NCBI GenBank assembly: GCA_016715465.1
Contig: JADKAA010000029.1
Span: forward strand, 2,046,001-2,110,000
DNA: 64,000 nucleotides
Source of the DNA: Saprospiraceae bacterium
GTDB lineage: Bacteria > Bacteroidota > Bacteroidia > Chitinophagales > Saprospiraceae
Direction: 5' to 3'
The notes under the pieces were generated by a model, which ran no database searches, was not told where the DNA came from, and saw only the letters and a list, made by a program, of their open reading frames with translations. Below are positions 26,443 to 34,637 of this stretch, piece by piece. A program made the position numbers and the translations under genes. Position 1 is the stretch's first letter; each line of letters begins with the position of its first letter.

Positions 26443-27095
26443 TATAACTTCATTTCCGGCACCTCGCCAGGCACCACTAGCAGACCTGCTGTTGCGCGCC
26501 TGATTTCCTCCACACTCACACCTGGTGCACGTTCCAATAGATGAAACGCACCATCTTTTATTTCCATTACAGCCAGATTTGTCACAATCTTTTTTACACA
26601 TTTTACACCGGTCAGCGGCAGGCTGCATTTGGGAAGCAGCTTAGAGTTGCCTTCCTTATCGGTTTGCATCATGGCTACGATGATATTGTCTGCTGATGCC
26701 ACCAGGTCCATGGCACCGCCCATGCCCTTCACCATTTTGCCGGGTACTTTCCAGTTGGCGATGTCGCCGTCCTGAGAAACTTCCATGGCTCCCAAAACGG
26801 TGAGTTGGATGTGTTTTCCCCTGATCATGGCAAAACTCATGGACGAATCAAAAATGGCTGCCCCTGATTTCAGGGTCACGGTTTGTTTTCCTGCATTGAT
26901 AAGATCGGCATCCTCTTCTCCTTCGAAAGGAAAGGGGCCCATGCCCAGGATGCCATTTTCGGATTGAAATTCAACACTCATGCCTTCCGGCACATAATTG
27001 GCCACCAGGGTGGGTATGCCAATGCCAAGGTTAACATACCATCCATCCTGAAGTTCCTGTGCAATTCTTTTAGCTATTCCAGTCTTGTCTAACAT
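26442..27095 (-). CDS. scoB: 3-oxoacid CoA-transferase subunit B
   Basis: A 217-residue beta subunit of succinyl-CoA:3-ketoacid CoA-transferase. The catalytic glutamate is in the SENGILGMGPFP motif (about residues 45-55), and GIGIPTLVANYVPEG near the N-terminus is typical. Together with subunit A it moves CoA from succinyl-CoA to acetoacetate, used to consume ketone bodies or acetoacetate. It starts 3 bases after the stop codon of the upstream subunit A gene and is surely in the same operon. Confidence 0.95.
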   Translation of the reverse strand: MLDKTGIAKRIAQELQDGWYVNLGIGIPTLVANYVPEGMSVEFQSENGILGMGPFPFEGEEDADLINAGKQTVTLKSGAAIFDSSMSFAMIRGKHIQLTVLGAMEVSQDGDIANWKVPGKMVKGMGGAMDLVASADNIIVAMMQTDKEGNSKLLPKCSLPLTGVKCVKKIVTNLAVMEIKDGAFHLLERAPGVSVEEIRRATAGLLVVPGEVPEMKL

Positions 27096-27098
27096 GAT

Positions 27099-27800
27099 TT
27101 ATTGTGGTTTTGGTCGCAAGGTTTTTTGTTCGATTCTTTTTTCATAATGGGTGCCCTGAAAAATCCGCTGGACAAAAATACCCGGCACATGGATGTAGTT
27201 TGGATCCAGTTGTCCGGGTTCTACCAGTTCCTCCACTTCTGCAATGGTGATTTTTCCGGCCATGGCCATCACTTCATTAAAGTTTCTGGCTGTGGCTTTG
27301 AATACCAGATTGCCCAAGGTATCACCCTTCCACGCTTTTACTATGGCAAAATCTGCCTTCATCGCCGATTCGAGGATATGGGGTTTACCGTCAAAGACCT
27401 TTACCTCCTTGCCTTCCGCAATTTCAGTGCCGTACCCGGCCGGGGTATAAAAAGCCGGAATGCCCGCCCCACCGGCCCTGCAGCGTTCAGCCAGGGATCC
27501 CTGGGGAATGAGGTCAACCTCGAGTTCTCCACTCAGCATCTGTCGTTCAAACTCTTCATTCTCTCCCACATAGGAGGAGATCATCTTTTTTATTTGCCGG
27601 TTTTGTAAGAGCAGGCCCAGGCCAAAATCATCCACACCTGCATTGTTGGAAATACAGGTGAGCTTTTTTATCCCAGACCTTACCAATGCCGTTATGCTGT
27701 TTTCGGGGATGCCACAAAGGCCGAAGCCTCCCACCATCAGGGTCATGCCATCGACTATGCCTTTGATGGCCTCCTCTGCATTTGGATATACCTTATTCAT
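27099..27800 (-). CDS. scoA: 3-oxoacid CoA-transferase subunit A
   Basis: A 233-residue alpha subunit with the CoA-binding GGFGLCGIPENSI loop (about residues 23-35) and the GTEIAEGKEVKVFDGK region. It is directly upstream of scoB. The start ATG at 27800 is preceded by a 16-bp tandem array and hairpin modules, so no clear promoter can be placed close by; the first box-like sequences upstream lie inside repeats. Confidence 0.95.
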   Translation of the reverse strand: MNKVYPNAEEAIKGIVDGMTLMVGGFGLCGIPENSITALVRSGIKKLTCISNNAGVDDFGLGLLLQNRQIKKMISSYVGENEEFERQMLSGELEVDLIPQGSLAERCRAGGAGIPAFYTPAGYGTEIAEGKEVKVFDGKPHILESAMKADFAIVKAWKGDTLGNLVFKATARNFNEVMAMAGKITIAEVEELVEPGQLDPNYIHVPGIFVQRIFQGTHYEKRIEQKTLRPKPQ

Positions 27801-27833
27801 CCAGTTTTTATTTTAACACAATTTAGGGAAATT

Positions 27834-27909
27834 TTGGGAATTCGGTGAATCGGGAATTCGGTGAATCGGGAATTCGGTGAATCGGGAATTCGGTGAATCG
27901 GGAATTCGT
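27834..27909. repeat. 16-bp tandem array, about 4.7 units
   Basis: Units of GGGAATTCGGTGAATC, each with an EcoRI-like GAATTC and a GATTC-type inverted echo, lie between the scoA start codon and the hairpin modules. The period is the same as that of the array at 16026, but the sequence is different. Confidence 0.93.
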
Positions 27910-27913
27910 GGAT

Positions 27914-28047
27914 GACCGAACGGTTTCTCCGAAGGAGAAAAAAATGAGCGGCAGCTCATTTTAGTAGGACCGAACGGTTTGGCGAAGCCAAAAAAATGGC
28001 CTGTCGGCCATTTTAGTAAGGGAACCGGGCGCTTACCGCCCGGCGTA
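27914..28047 (+). repeat. two GACCGAACGG modules plus a GC-rich hairpin
   Basis: Module 1: box 27914-27923, stem TTTCTCC/GGAGAAA with GAA loop, then stem ATGAGC/GCTCAT with a four-base loop, then TTTTAGTAGG. Module 2: box 27968-27977, stem TTTGGC/GCCAAA with GAA loop, then stem ATGGCC/GGCCAT with a four-base loop, then TTTTAGTAAGG. Boxes, loops, the A run between hairpins and the tails are the same, but both stems differ with both arms changed. A third stem CCGGGCG/CGCCCGG follows at 28025-28043. Confidence 0.9.
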
Positions 28048-28069
28048 TTCATTCCCATTTTAGAATAGG

Positions 28070-28229
28070 GTTTTGTCATCATTTTCGCAGGATGTTTTCC
28101 CTACATCGGTATACTGCTGTAGGGATCAAAAATGCCGCCAAAACTTCTTTGCTTTTCTCAACCCGCCACCGGCTTCACCGGTGGCTACCAAGATTGAGCA
28201 CCTGCGGCGCTCTTTCTCTTAACAAAAAT
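28070..28229 (-). repeat. dispersed structured repeat, copy 5
   Basis: It is the reverse orientation of copies 1-4: AAGTTTTG-ATGATGAC end first, CCCTA/TAGGG hairpin, GCCACCGGCTTCACCGGTGGC hairpin, then GAGCACCTGCGGCGCTC hairpin. It is identical over 160 bases to copy 6. Confidence 0.9.
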
Positions 28230-28338
28230 CCAGCCCTTTGAAAACCGAGAGTGGCAACCACCAAAAATGAAAACAGGGTATCCAAGCATCCTACTTCCCA
28301 CGGAACGTTGCGCTATTTGTGCGATACCTCGCCCAGTA

Positions 28339-28498
28339 GTTTTGTCATCATTTTCGCAGGATGTTTTCCCTACATCGGTATACTGCTGTAGGGATCAAAA
28401 ATGCCGCCAAAACTTCTTTGCTTTTCTCAACCCGCCACCGGCTTCACCGGTGGCTACCAAGATTGAGCACCTGCGGCGCTCTTTCTCTTAACAAAAAT
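28339..28498 (-). repeat. dispersed structured repeat, copy 6 (perfect direct repeat of copy 5)
   Basis: All 160 bases agree with 28070-28229. The 109 bases between the two copies contain another repeat fragment whose reverse complement resembles 9440-9520. The right end is 6 bases from the stop codon of the Lnb-like gene. Confidence 0.92.
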
Positions 28499-28503
28499 TA
28501 AGA

Positions 28504-29660
28504 CTACGCCGACTGATCCATTCGTAATTGTTTAATTTTCCAGGCTATGGCCATGAGGAAAAAGGTAAAGGGTCGGGTGGGCATATCCTGCGGAAAGAGG
28601 TGGTGAAATTCATTGGTATAACAGACCAGGGTGAGCACAAAGAGGGTGTAGGCCATGATGAGGCGGTAGGGGAATTTTTTAAAATGAGCAGTAAATAAAG
28701 TGGGTTTAGCCAAAGGATATTCCAGTTGAGTTTTGTCGCCTGATGGTCGGTGGCAAACCACAGCAGGAGAATGAGGATGCCCGAAAATGTGGCCAGCATA
28801 CTCCACGAGCGAAAGGTCCATTCTGCCATCTTTGTTTTACCCATAAAGATGAGGGCCAGCAGTAACACCATAAGCACAAAATTTACATTGAGTGGATTGA
28901 ACCAGGGATGGATCTTGCGCGCTGCTTTTTCTTCTTCAAACAGGAGCACATCATACGTTTGACCAAGGAAGGAACCTCCATTCACTGTTGCAGTTGGAAG
29001 GACATCGTGTAAGAGGTCCGGCAGAAACATTTGATGGGTGGGGCTGGCCATCGCATCGGCTTTACTGCCGATGATCATGTCAATGCCCAATTCCACCCAC
29101 GGCCAGGAGACCAGGTATCGGTGCAGGAGCTGCCGGAAGGTCACCGGTGCCGGAACGGTATATACAGGTTCGTATTTAAGCGTTTGCTCAAAGACATCGC
29201 GGATCCTGCTGGAACAATTGTCAAAAAAGAAATCGTACTTGTATTCGGCATTTTCCGGTTTCGCATTGTTTTCAAGAAAGCGAATGACAGAAGCCTTCTC
29301 TTCATTGCCAATGATCAATTGTTGTTCACGCACGCCTCTTTTGAAATGGTGATATTCGCGGAGAAAGTCAGAAAAACCATACACCGAAAGCCGGTAGGGC
29401 AACTTACCCCGCATGAATTTTATCGCAAAGTTGGGGGTGTTGAAGTTGAAGGTGCCATAATTGTAAACGGCATCATATCCCCGCATGGCATTGTTGACCC
29501 TGATGGCGCTGTGGCCAAACATAGAGTAAATTTCGTCTCCCGGATCACAGGTAATCAGCGAAATCCGCGTATTGTCCAGGATGGAGTCCATGGCACCGGC
29601 TTGGGTCCAGCCCATAGCGGGCAACCACCAGAAAGACAAAAGGGCAACCACTAACCTCAT
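28504..29660 (-). CDS. Lnb-like (DUF4105) exported membrane protein, one-base frameshift near the C-terminus
   Basis: About 385 residues after frame repair. A signal peptide (MRLVVALLSFWWLPAMGWTQ) leads to a periplasmic DUF4105 domain with conserved SMFGHSAIRV and YDFFFDNCSSRIRD (histidine and cysteine candidates), followed by several C-terminal membrane segments. DUF4105 proteins of Bacteroides have been linked to lipoprotein N-acylation (Lnb), from memory. The frame breaks at a run of six A at about 28678: with seven A, the frame reads LLLILKKFPYRLIMAYTL and runs on to the stop at 28504, adding two good membrane helices. The native frame otherwise ends in an unlikely S/P-rich tail. Confidence 0.88.
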
Positions 29661-29831
29661 CGTTAATCATATTTGGTACAAAAAAAACGAAAAATGACAT
29701 AGGTAAGGTGAATAAGACCCACAAAAAAAGAAAATCGGGGTTATATGCTCGTGGTGGAAGATAACTTCACGGCAAATAAAGCGTTTATATATTAGGCAAT
29801 AGCTGAATAAATTGGCAATTTTGCGGTCATC

Positions 29832-30281
29832 ATGAATAGAATAACAACTTTAGCTTTTTTGTTTTTTTCCCCGGCTTTTTATATGGACTCTGTGGCACAG
29901 ACCGCCATTCCCATTACATGGAAGACGCTCAGCGATGTGACCTTTTATGAAAAATACAATAAGGAGTTTGACTTCAATGTGCTTTATCCCAAATTTGGCC
30001 CCAAAGTAAAGGCAGTGGAAAACAAGCTGGTGGAAATCGAAGGGTATGCCATACCCATCGAAGAGCTTGGAGCAGACATCCTGGTCCTTTCGGCACTTCC
30101 CTACTCGCAGTGTTTTTTCTGCGGTGCCGCGGGACCTGAATCGGTGATGGACATCAAGAGTCAGAAAAAGATCAAAGTGAAAATGGATAAAAAATTGCGG
30201 TTTCGGGGCAAACTCAAACTCAATGAATCTGACCTGTCCCAACTCAATTACATCTTAACCGATGCGGTGTTGATTGAATGA
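29832..30281 (+). CDS. exported hypothetical protein (DUF3299-like)
   Basis: A 149-residue protein with a signal peptide (cleavage near DSVAQ) and a compact domain resembling DUF3299: VEIEGYAIPIEE, LSALPYSQCFFCGAAGPESV with a CxxC pair, and a C-terminal LNYILTDAVLIE. Such domains are found in periplasmic proteins of unknown role, often with metal-transport genes. The last codons overlap the next start (ATGA), so the two genes are translated together. Confidence 0.75.
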   Translation: MNRITTLAFLFFSPAFYMDSVAQTAIPITWKTLSDVTFYEKYNKEFDFNVLYPKFGPKVKAVENKLVEIEGYAIPIEELGADILVLSALPYSQCFFCGAAGPESVMDIKSQKKIKVKMDKKLRFRGKLKLNESDLSQLNYILTDAVLIE

Positions 30282-30761
30282 AAAATCATTTTCTTTTTTT
30301 CATTTACCTGTCGATGTTCGGGGTTAGTTGTGCTCCATCGCTCGCACCTGTTATGCCTGCAAAAGAGCAATCAAAACCTCAAGTGACTGGTACCATTGAG
30401 CCTGATACTTTTCCCGGCAGCTACACCTGAAGAATTAACACAAATAAGTGAAACAGGTAAAAGTGATTCTATCTTTCGCAGCAACATTTACCGGAACACC
30501 AGAGGTGTATCACGTGTAATTAAACAAATTAACAAATCCAGTTTGTGGCTTGCAAACATGAATATCCATATCAACTGGAGGGGTAACATTGTCAAAGCAG
30601 AACTTATTCAAGAGGGAACCAATGTGAAGGATGAAAGTATGAGAAAAGAAATCCTTAAAACCATGATGGGATATAAATTTAATGCACTACCTGCCCCATC
30701 TCCCCTGCAACGGAAAACATTTACCCTAAGCTATAATGGTTTTGCTCAAATTCCTTGGTAA
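30278..30761 (+). CDS. small lipoprotein with a TonB-C-like domain, one-base frameshift
   Basis: The first frame (ATG at 30278) gives a lipoprotein signal MKNHFLFFIYLSMFGVSCAP and a short linker ending in TIEPDTFP. The second frame, from about 30408, gives PAATPEELTQISE and a domain to the stop at 30761. Removing one T from a TTTT run at about 30411 joins the two. The domain (MNIHINWRGNIVKAELIQEG ... ILKTMMGYKFNAL ... FTLSYNGF) resembles the C-terminal fold of TonB energy transducers, with a conserved GxxVxAxLxxEG core; that is a structural guess. It starts inside the stop codon of the upstream gene. Confidence 0.7.
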
Positions 30762-30886
30762 TGTTAAGCCGGCTTAATTTAAAAATTATCCACACAAATC
30801 TTTGGCATTATGGCTTTGGTCGATTATTTGAAAATATATAGAATCAAAATGGGTGCTATGGCGTTAATGTCTATAAACAAGAACAC

Positions 30887-32052
30887 ATGAGATGGTATCA
30901 CGTAGTTTTATTCCTGGCCATTTTGGGCGGAGGATTTTACCTGGGCAGAAAGGTCGATCTGGTATTGCCTTTGCCGGATAAACAGGACGAAACCTCGACG
31001 TATATTCCGGCTAAAACGGTGGATCCAGCCACCGGGATCGAAAGACAGCCTCAAGTCATTGCACCGGTTACCCAGGTGCTGAATTCCGAGACGGCGACCA
31101 TCAAATTATTTGAAGATGCCGCTCCTTCTGTGTGTTACATTACCACACTGAGTATGCGACGGGATTATTGGTCGAGAAACATCGAAGAGATTCCTTCCGG
31201 AACCGGTTCAGGATTTATCTGGGATAAGGAAGGCCACATCATTACCAACTACCACGTCATCCAGGGGGGCGACCGCGCTACGGTGACATTATCTGACCGA
31301 AAGACCTATGATGCGCGCGTGGTGGGAGCAGCGCCTGAAAAAGACCTGGCTGTGTTAAAATTGAAGCACCGGCCAGCAGCCTGAAGCCCCTTCCCCTGGG
31401 CACTTCGCACGACCTCAAGGTAGGACAGGCCACCTTTGCCATTGGCAATCCCTTTGGACTTGACCAGACCCTTACGACCGGTGTGGTAAGTGCGCTGGGC
31501 CGGGAAATAAAATCGCTGACTGGTGTGCCCATTCGCGACGTCATCCAGACCGATGCGGCCATCAATCCAGGCAACTCAGGAGGTCCACTGCTGGACAGCA
31601 GTGGCAGGCTTATTGGCGTCAACACACAGATTTATAGTCCCTCGGGAGCTTCTGCCGGCATTGGTTTTTCGATACCTGTGGATGAAGTGAGCTGGGTGGT
31701 GCCGGATCTGATCAAATATGGGGAGGTGAGGAGGCCCGTGCTGGGCATTTCTTTGCTGCCTGCGTATTATGCAGAAGGGCTGGCCACCGAAGGGCTCATC
31801 ATTGCAGAAGTGGTGAGGGGTGGTCCTGCGGAAAAGGCAGGATTGAAAGCCATTTCCCAGGACAGGAATGGAAAATTTGTTCAGGGAGATGTGATCAAGG
31901 CGCTGAATGGTCAAAAAATTGGCAATTACAGTGACCTGGTACTGGCCCTTGAAAAATATCAACCCGGTAATAAAGTAAGCCTTACGGTGGAGAGAAATGG
32001 AAGCACACGGAAAGTAGATCTGATTCTTGCTTCCTCGGCGGATCTTAAATAA
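30887..32052 (+). CDS. HtrA/Deg-type serine protease with PDZ domain, one-base frameshift
   Basis: About 388 residues after repair. An N-terminal membrane anchor (VVLFLAILGGGFYLG) is followed by a trypsin-like domain with His in IITNYHVI, Asp in EKDLAVLK, and Ser in NPGNSGGPLL, and a PDZ domain (RPVLGISLLP ... GDVIKALNGQKI). Such proteases degrade misfolded periplasmic proteins. The frame breaks at about 31358: adding one A to AAAA gives LKIEAPASSLKPLPLGT, a normal continuation. The protein's catalytic residues lie on both sides, so an uncorrected frame would be inactive. Confidence 0.92.
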
Positions 32053-32175
32053 AAGGCTGGGGGACTCCCACTACTTCTGGCTAAAATGGCCTGGAATAAA
32101 TGGCTGATTAGCAAAAACTTAGCTGTGTTTAAATATTTTTCAAAATATTTTACATCGGTTTTTATCGAAAAGTTT

Positions 32176-32183
32176 TATCTTCG
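32176..32183 (+). promoter_or_regulatory. candidate -7 box for tRNA-Gln
   Basis: TATCTTCG lies 18 bases before the first base of the tRNA and matches TAnnTTTG in all but one position. A TTG box at the expected distance is not obvious, so the call is tentative. Confidence 0.45.
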
Positions 32184-32201
32184 CACTCGCTTCCACAAGC
32201 C

Positions 32202-32272
32202 TGACCCATGGTGTAACGGTAGCACTACAGATTTTGGTTCTGTCTGTTAAGGTTCGAATCCTTATGGGTCAA
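32202..32272 (+). tRNA. tRNA-Gln (anticodon TTG)
   Basis: A 71-base cloverleaf including the discriminator. The acceptor stem TGACCCA pairs with TGGGTCA. The D arm has GGTGTAACGGTAGCAC-type sequence, the anticodon stem CTACAGA pairs around TTTTGGT with anticodon TTG, and the T arm has GGTTCGAATCC. The CCA end is not encoded. A terminator follows within 5 bases. Confidence 0.96.
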
Positions 32273-32273
32273 C

Positions 32274-32306
32274 AAAAACCCTGCTCAACAGAGTGGGGTT
32301 TTTTTA
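32274..32306. terminator. bidirectional terminator between tRNA-Gln and the LptF/G gene
   Basis: AAACCC-TGCTC pairs with GAGT-GGGGTTT around AACA, with A and T runs on both sides. It can end the plus-strand tRNA transcript and the minus-strand permease message, whose stop codon lies at its edge. Confidence 0.85.
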
Positions 32307-33368
32307 TGCCTGGGCCTGACGGTACAGGTAGATGGCAATTCCCGAAAAGATGAAGTTGGGCAACCAGACGCCAATGCCCGGATGGAGGTTGAGGTTGCTG
32401 GCAAAGGTCACGGTAAATTTGGACAAAATGACGAAAATAGACCCCAGGATGATGCCCAAGGCCAGGTGCAGGCCCATACCTCCCCTCACCTTTCTGGAAG
32501 CGATGGTTACCCCTATAAGCGTAAGGATGATGATGGTAAACGGATCTGCCGATCGCCGATACAATTCAATGATGTATTTTTTTGCTGCATCGAGACCTTT
32601 GTCCTGTTCCTCATTGATAAAACGCCGTAGCTCGGTGGTGGTAAGCATTTCCATTTGTTTGGCATAACGCACAAAGTCTTCGGGTTTAAAAGGGAAGACC
32701 GTGTCCTTTACAATTTCCCGCTTGAGTATGAGCCGTTCATTCAGGCCATTGATGGTGTGTTCCTCATAATCCGTCATGCGCCATTTGCCGCTTTCCTTTT
32801 GGTACTTGAGGTTGTCGGACTTAAGGACATAAACCAGTTTACCGCCTTTAAATCTTTCAAGCCTGAAGTTGCGCGCCGTGCTGTCTCGGGCGCTAAAAAG
32901 GCGGAAATATGCCTTTTCATTGGGTTGGGTATAAAAGTGGATGTCTGAAGACAAGGTTTGTTTGGCACCGCGGCGAATGTATTCACTTTCAAATTCATTT
33001 TTTATGCGCGAACTGTTGGGGATCACATAATTGTTGCCAATCCACAAGAGGATGGCAATGATGCTGCCCCCAATCATAAAGGGTCTCAACATGCGCTGGT
33101 AACTCACTCCGGCGCTGAGCATGGCGATGATTTCAGAATCCCGGGCCATGCGACTCGTAAAAAAGATAACCGCCAGTAGGGCAAACAACGGCCACAGCAG
33201 GCCATTGATCCAGGGTATAAAATTGAGGTAATAGGTGAGAAAAACGTCTTTGAGTTTCACCTCGTCGTTGAGGAACTTATCTACATTTTCAAAAAAATTG
33301 ATGGCCACTGCAATCATGGTGATGAGTACCATCGTGAAGAAGAAGGTCGTGAGGTACTTCTTAATCAC
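32304..33368 (-). CDS. LptF/LptG-family lipopolysaccharide export permease
   Basis: A 354-residue YjgP/YjgQ permease: N-terminal membrane helices (YLTTFFFTMVLITMIAVAIN), a periplasmic beta domain in the middle, and C-terminal helices (IIILTLIGVTIASRKVRGGM). With LptB it drives LPS out of the inner membrane. The start is unusual: the first usable codon is the GTG at 33368, but the frame is open for 24 further codons (KLLYIFDFYVIKKYL is the conserved family start) up to a TGA at 33441, with no ATG. The real start may be a rare codon upstream. A minus-strand terminator from the next gene ends at the same place. Confidence 0.9.
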   Translation of the reverse strand: MIKKYLTTFFFTMVLITMIAVAINFFENVDKFLNDEVKLKDVFLTYYLNFIPWINGLLWPLFALLAVIFFTSRMARDSEIIAMLSAGVSYQRMLRPFMIGGSIIAILLWIGNNYVIPNSSRIKNEFESEYIRRGAKQTLSSDIHFYTQPNEKAYFRLFSARDSTARNFRLERFKGGKLVYVLKSDNLKYQKESGKWRMTDYEEHTINGLNERLILKREIVKDTVFPFKPEDFVRYAKQMEMLTTTELRRFINEEQDKGLDAAKKYIIELYRRSADPFTIIILTLIGVTIASRKVRGGMGLHLALGIILGSIFVILSKFTVTFASNLNLHPGIGVWLPNFIFSGIAIYLYRQAQA

Positions 33369-33443
33369 ATAAAAGTCAAAGATGTAGAGCAGCTTCCTGA
33401 TGGCTAAAATTTGGGTAAAGATAAGCAGGAGAAACGGATATCA

Positions 33444-33474
33444 TAAAAAAAGGCCTGCCGTAAACGACAAGCCC
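33444..33474 (-). terminator. intrinsic terminator after the T9SS protein at 33509
   Basis: On the minus strand GGCTTGTCG pairs with CGGCAGGCC through nine pairs including G-U, around TTTA, followed by seven T. It lies about 35 bases past the stop codon of the gene. Confidence 0.8.
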
Positions 33475-33508
33475 ATTTTATAAAACAAAAACCAGGTATT
33501 TCTAAGAA

Positions 33509-34618
33509 TTAATTGGTCTTTATAACTCTGTTTGTATAAACCTTACCATTGTGCTCCACATTGACGTTGAAAGCTGCATTGGGCAGGTCTGAAAGATCGA
33601 TCTCGGTAATTCCATTGGTGCTCACCTTTTTGGTCATGATCAGTTTGCCTGACATGTCAAAAATGGTGGCTGTAGTCTCGATGGAATTATCGTAGGCCGG
33701 GATACTCATATTTAAGAAAATTCTTTCTGTAGTTGGATTTGGATAATAGGTGATGGTAATTTCATCGCTTTCATCAAATCTTACTGACCTTACTTCTGAA
33801 TATTCATATTGACCGTCCAGATCTACCATTTTGAGTCTGTAGTAATAAATGTTTTGGGCGGTCCTGGAATAGGGTAACTTATCGTCAATGTATTGATAAT
33901 TGATGTCCCAATTGCTGTTGCCTTGTGCATTTACGGAAGAAAGATATTCGAAGTCATAGCCGTTGCTGCTCCTTTCAATTTCGAAATGGGAAGCATTGAT
34001 TTCTGATGAACTTGTCCATCGGAGGTTAGAAGCTTTTTTGTCGCCGAATTTGTCAACTGTGAATTTTGACAATTTGATGGGTAATACTTGTGTTAAAACT
34101 CCCTCTGCTACTACATCTGCTGGATTAAAAGCGTTATCGTAAATTACAAAGGCACCTGCTCCTGATGTCGAAGTTTCTGCAATCCGAACATTACCTCCGG
34201 AGGTGGCAGAAGGACCAGTGCCAATGTTAAAAGTTATGGTTGCCACCAATACGGGAGATGTAGTCATATTTGAACCTGCACCATTTCCGTCAATCAATTG
34301 CATTTCCAAAAATCGGTTATATGGTGTACCATCCACCACATATGTTCCTACATTACTGGTTTGAGTGAAATTTCCTGAAGTAGCCCATCCCAATGTGGAG
34401 GCGGGGGAAACATCTAAAACAGGGGACGTAGCTTCGGGGTCATTGTAATAAAAACCAAAGTTAAAGCCCGCAAGGTTTGCGGTTCCTGTGGTAGTATGTG
34501 CATAATAATTTACCGTGGTTCCACCATTTGAAATGTCATAGGAAAACCTTACATTTTGTATTTGTCCAAACAAGATGGAACCTGACAATGCAATTATTAA
34601 TGTAAAAAATATTTTCAT
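33509..34618 (-). CDS. exported T9SS-sorted protein with a cohesin-like N-terminal domain
   Basis: A 369-residue protein from the ATG at 34618 (MKIFFTLIIALSGSILFGQ signal). Residues 20-185 form a beta-rich region with VLDVSPASTLGWATSG and SPVLVATITFNIGTG, a layout like cohesin-type modules. Then comes a fibronectin-like region (KASNLRWTSSSEINASHFEI) and a type A T9SS sorting domain (YYPNPTTERIFLNMS ... VNVEHNGKVYTNRVIKTN). The open frame extends upstream, but the ATG at 34618 places the signal peptide first. It sits 20 bases downstream of the gene at 34638, so they are probably one operon. Confidence 0.82.
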   Translation of the reverse strand: MKIFFTLIIALSGSILFGQIQNVRFSYDISNGGTTVNYYAHTTTGTANLAGFNFGFYYNDPEATSPVLDVSPASTLGWATSGNFTQTSNVGTYVVDGTPYNRFLEMQLIDGNGAGSNMTTSPVLVATITFNIGTGPSATSGGNVRIAETSTSGAGAFVIYDNAFNPADVVAEGVLTQVLPIKLSKFTVDKFGDKKASNLRWTSSSEINASHFEIERSSNGYDFEYLSSVNAQGNSNWDINYQYIDDKLPYSRTAQNIYYYRLKMVDLDGQYEYSEVRSVRFDESDEITITYYPNPTTERIFLNMSIPAYDNSIETTATIFDMSGKLIMTKKVSTNGITEIDLSDLPNAAFNVNVEHNGKVYTNRVIKTN

Positions 34619-34637
34619 TTTTGAAATTTTAAGCTGT

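Noticed and set aside
27813..28082. Minus-strand 89-codon frame with GHFFGFAKP and PNSRFTEFPIHRIPDSPNS
   Set aside because: It reads through the 16-bp array and hairpin modules; the peptide is a by-product of the repeats.
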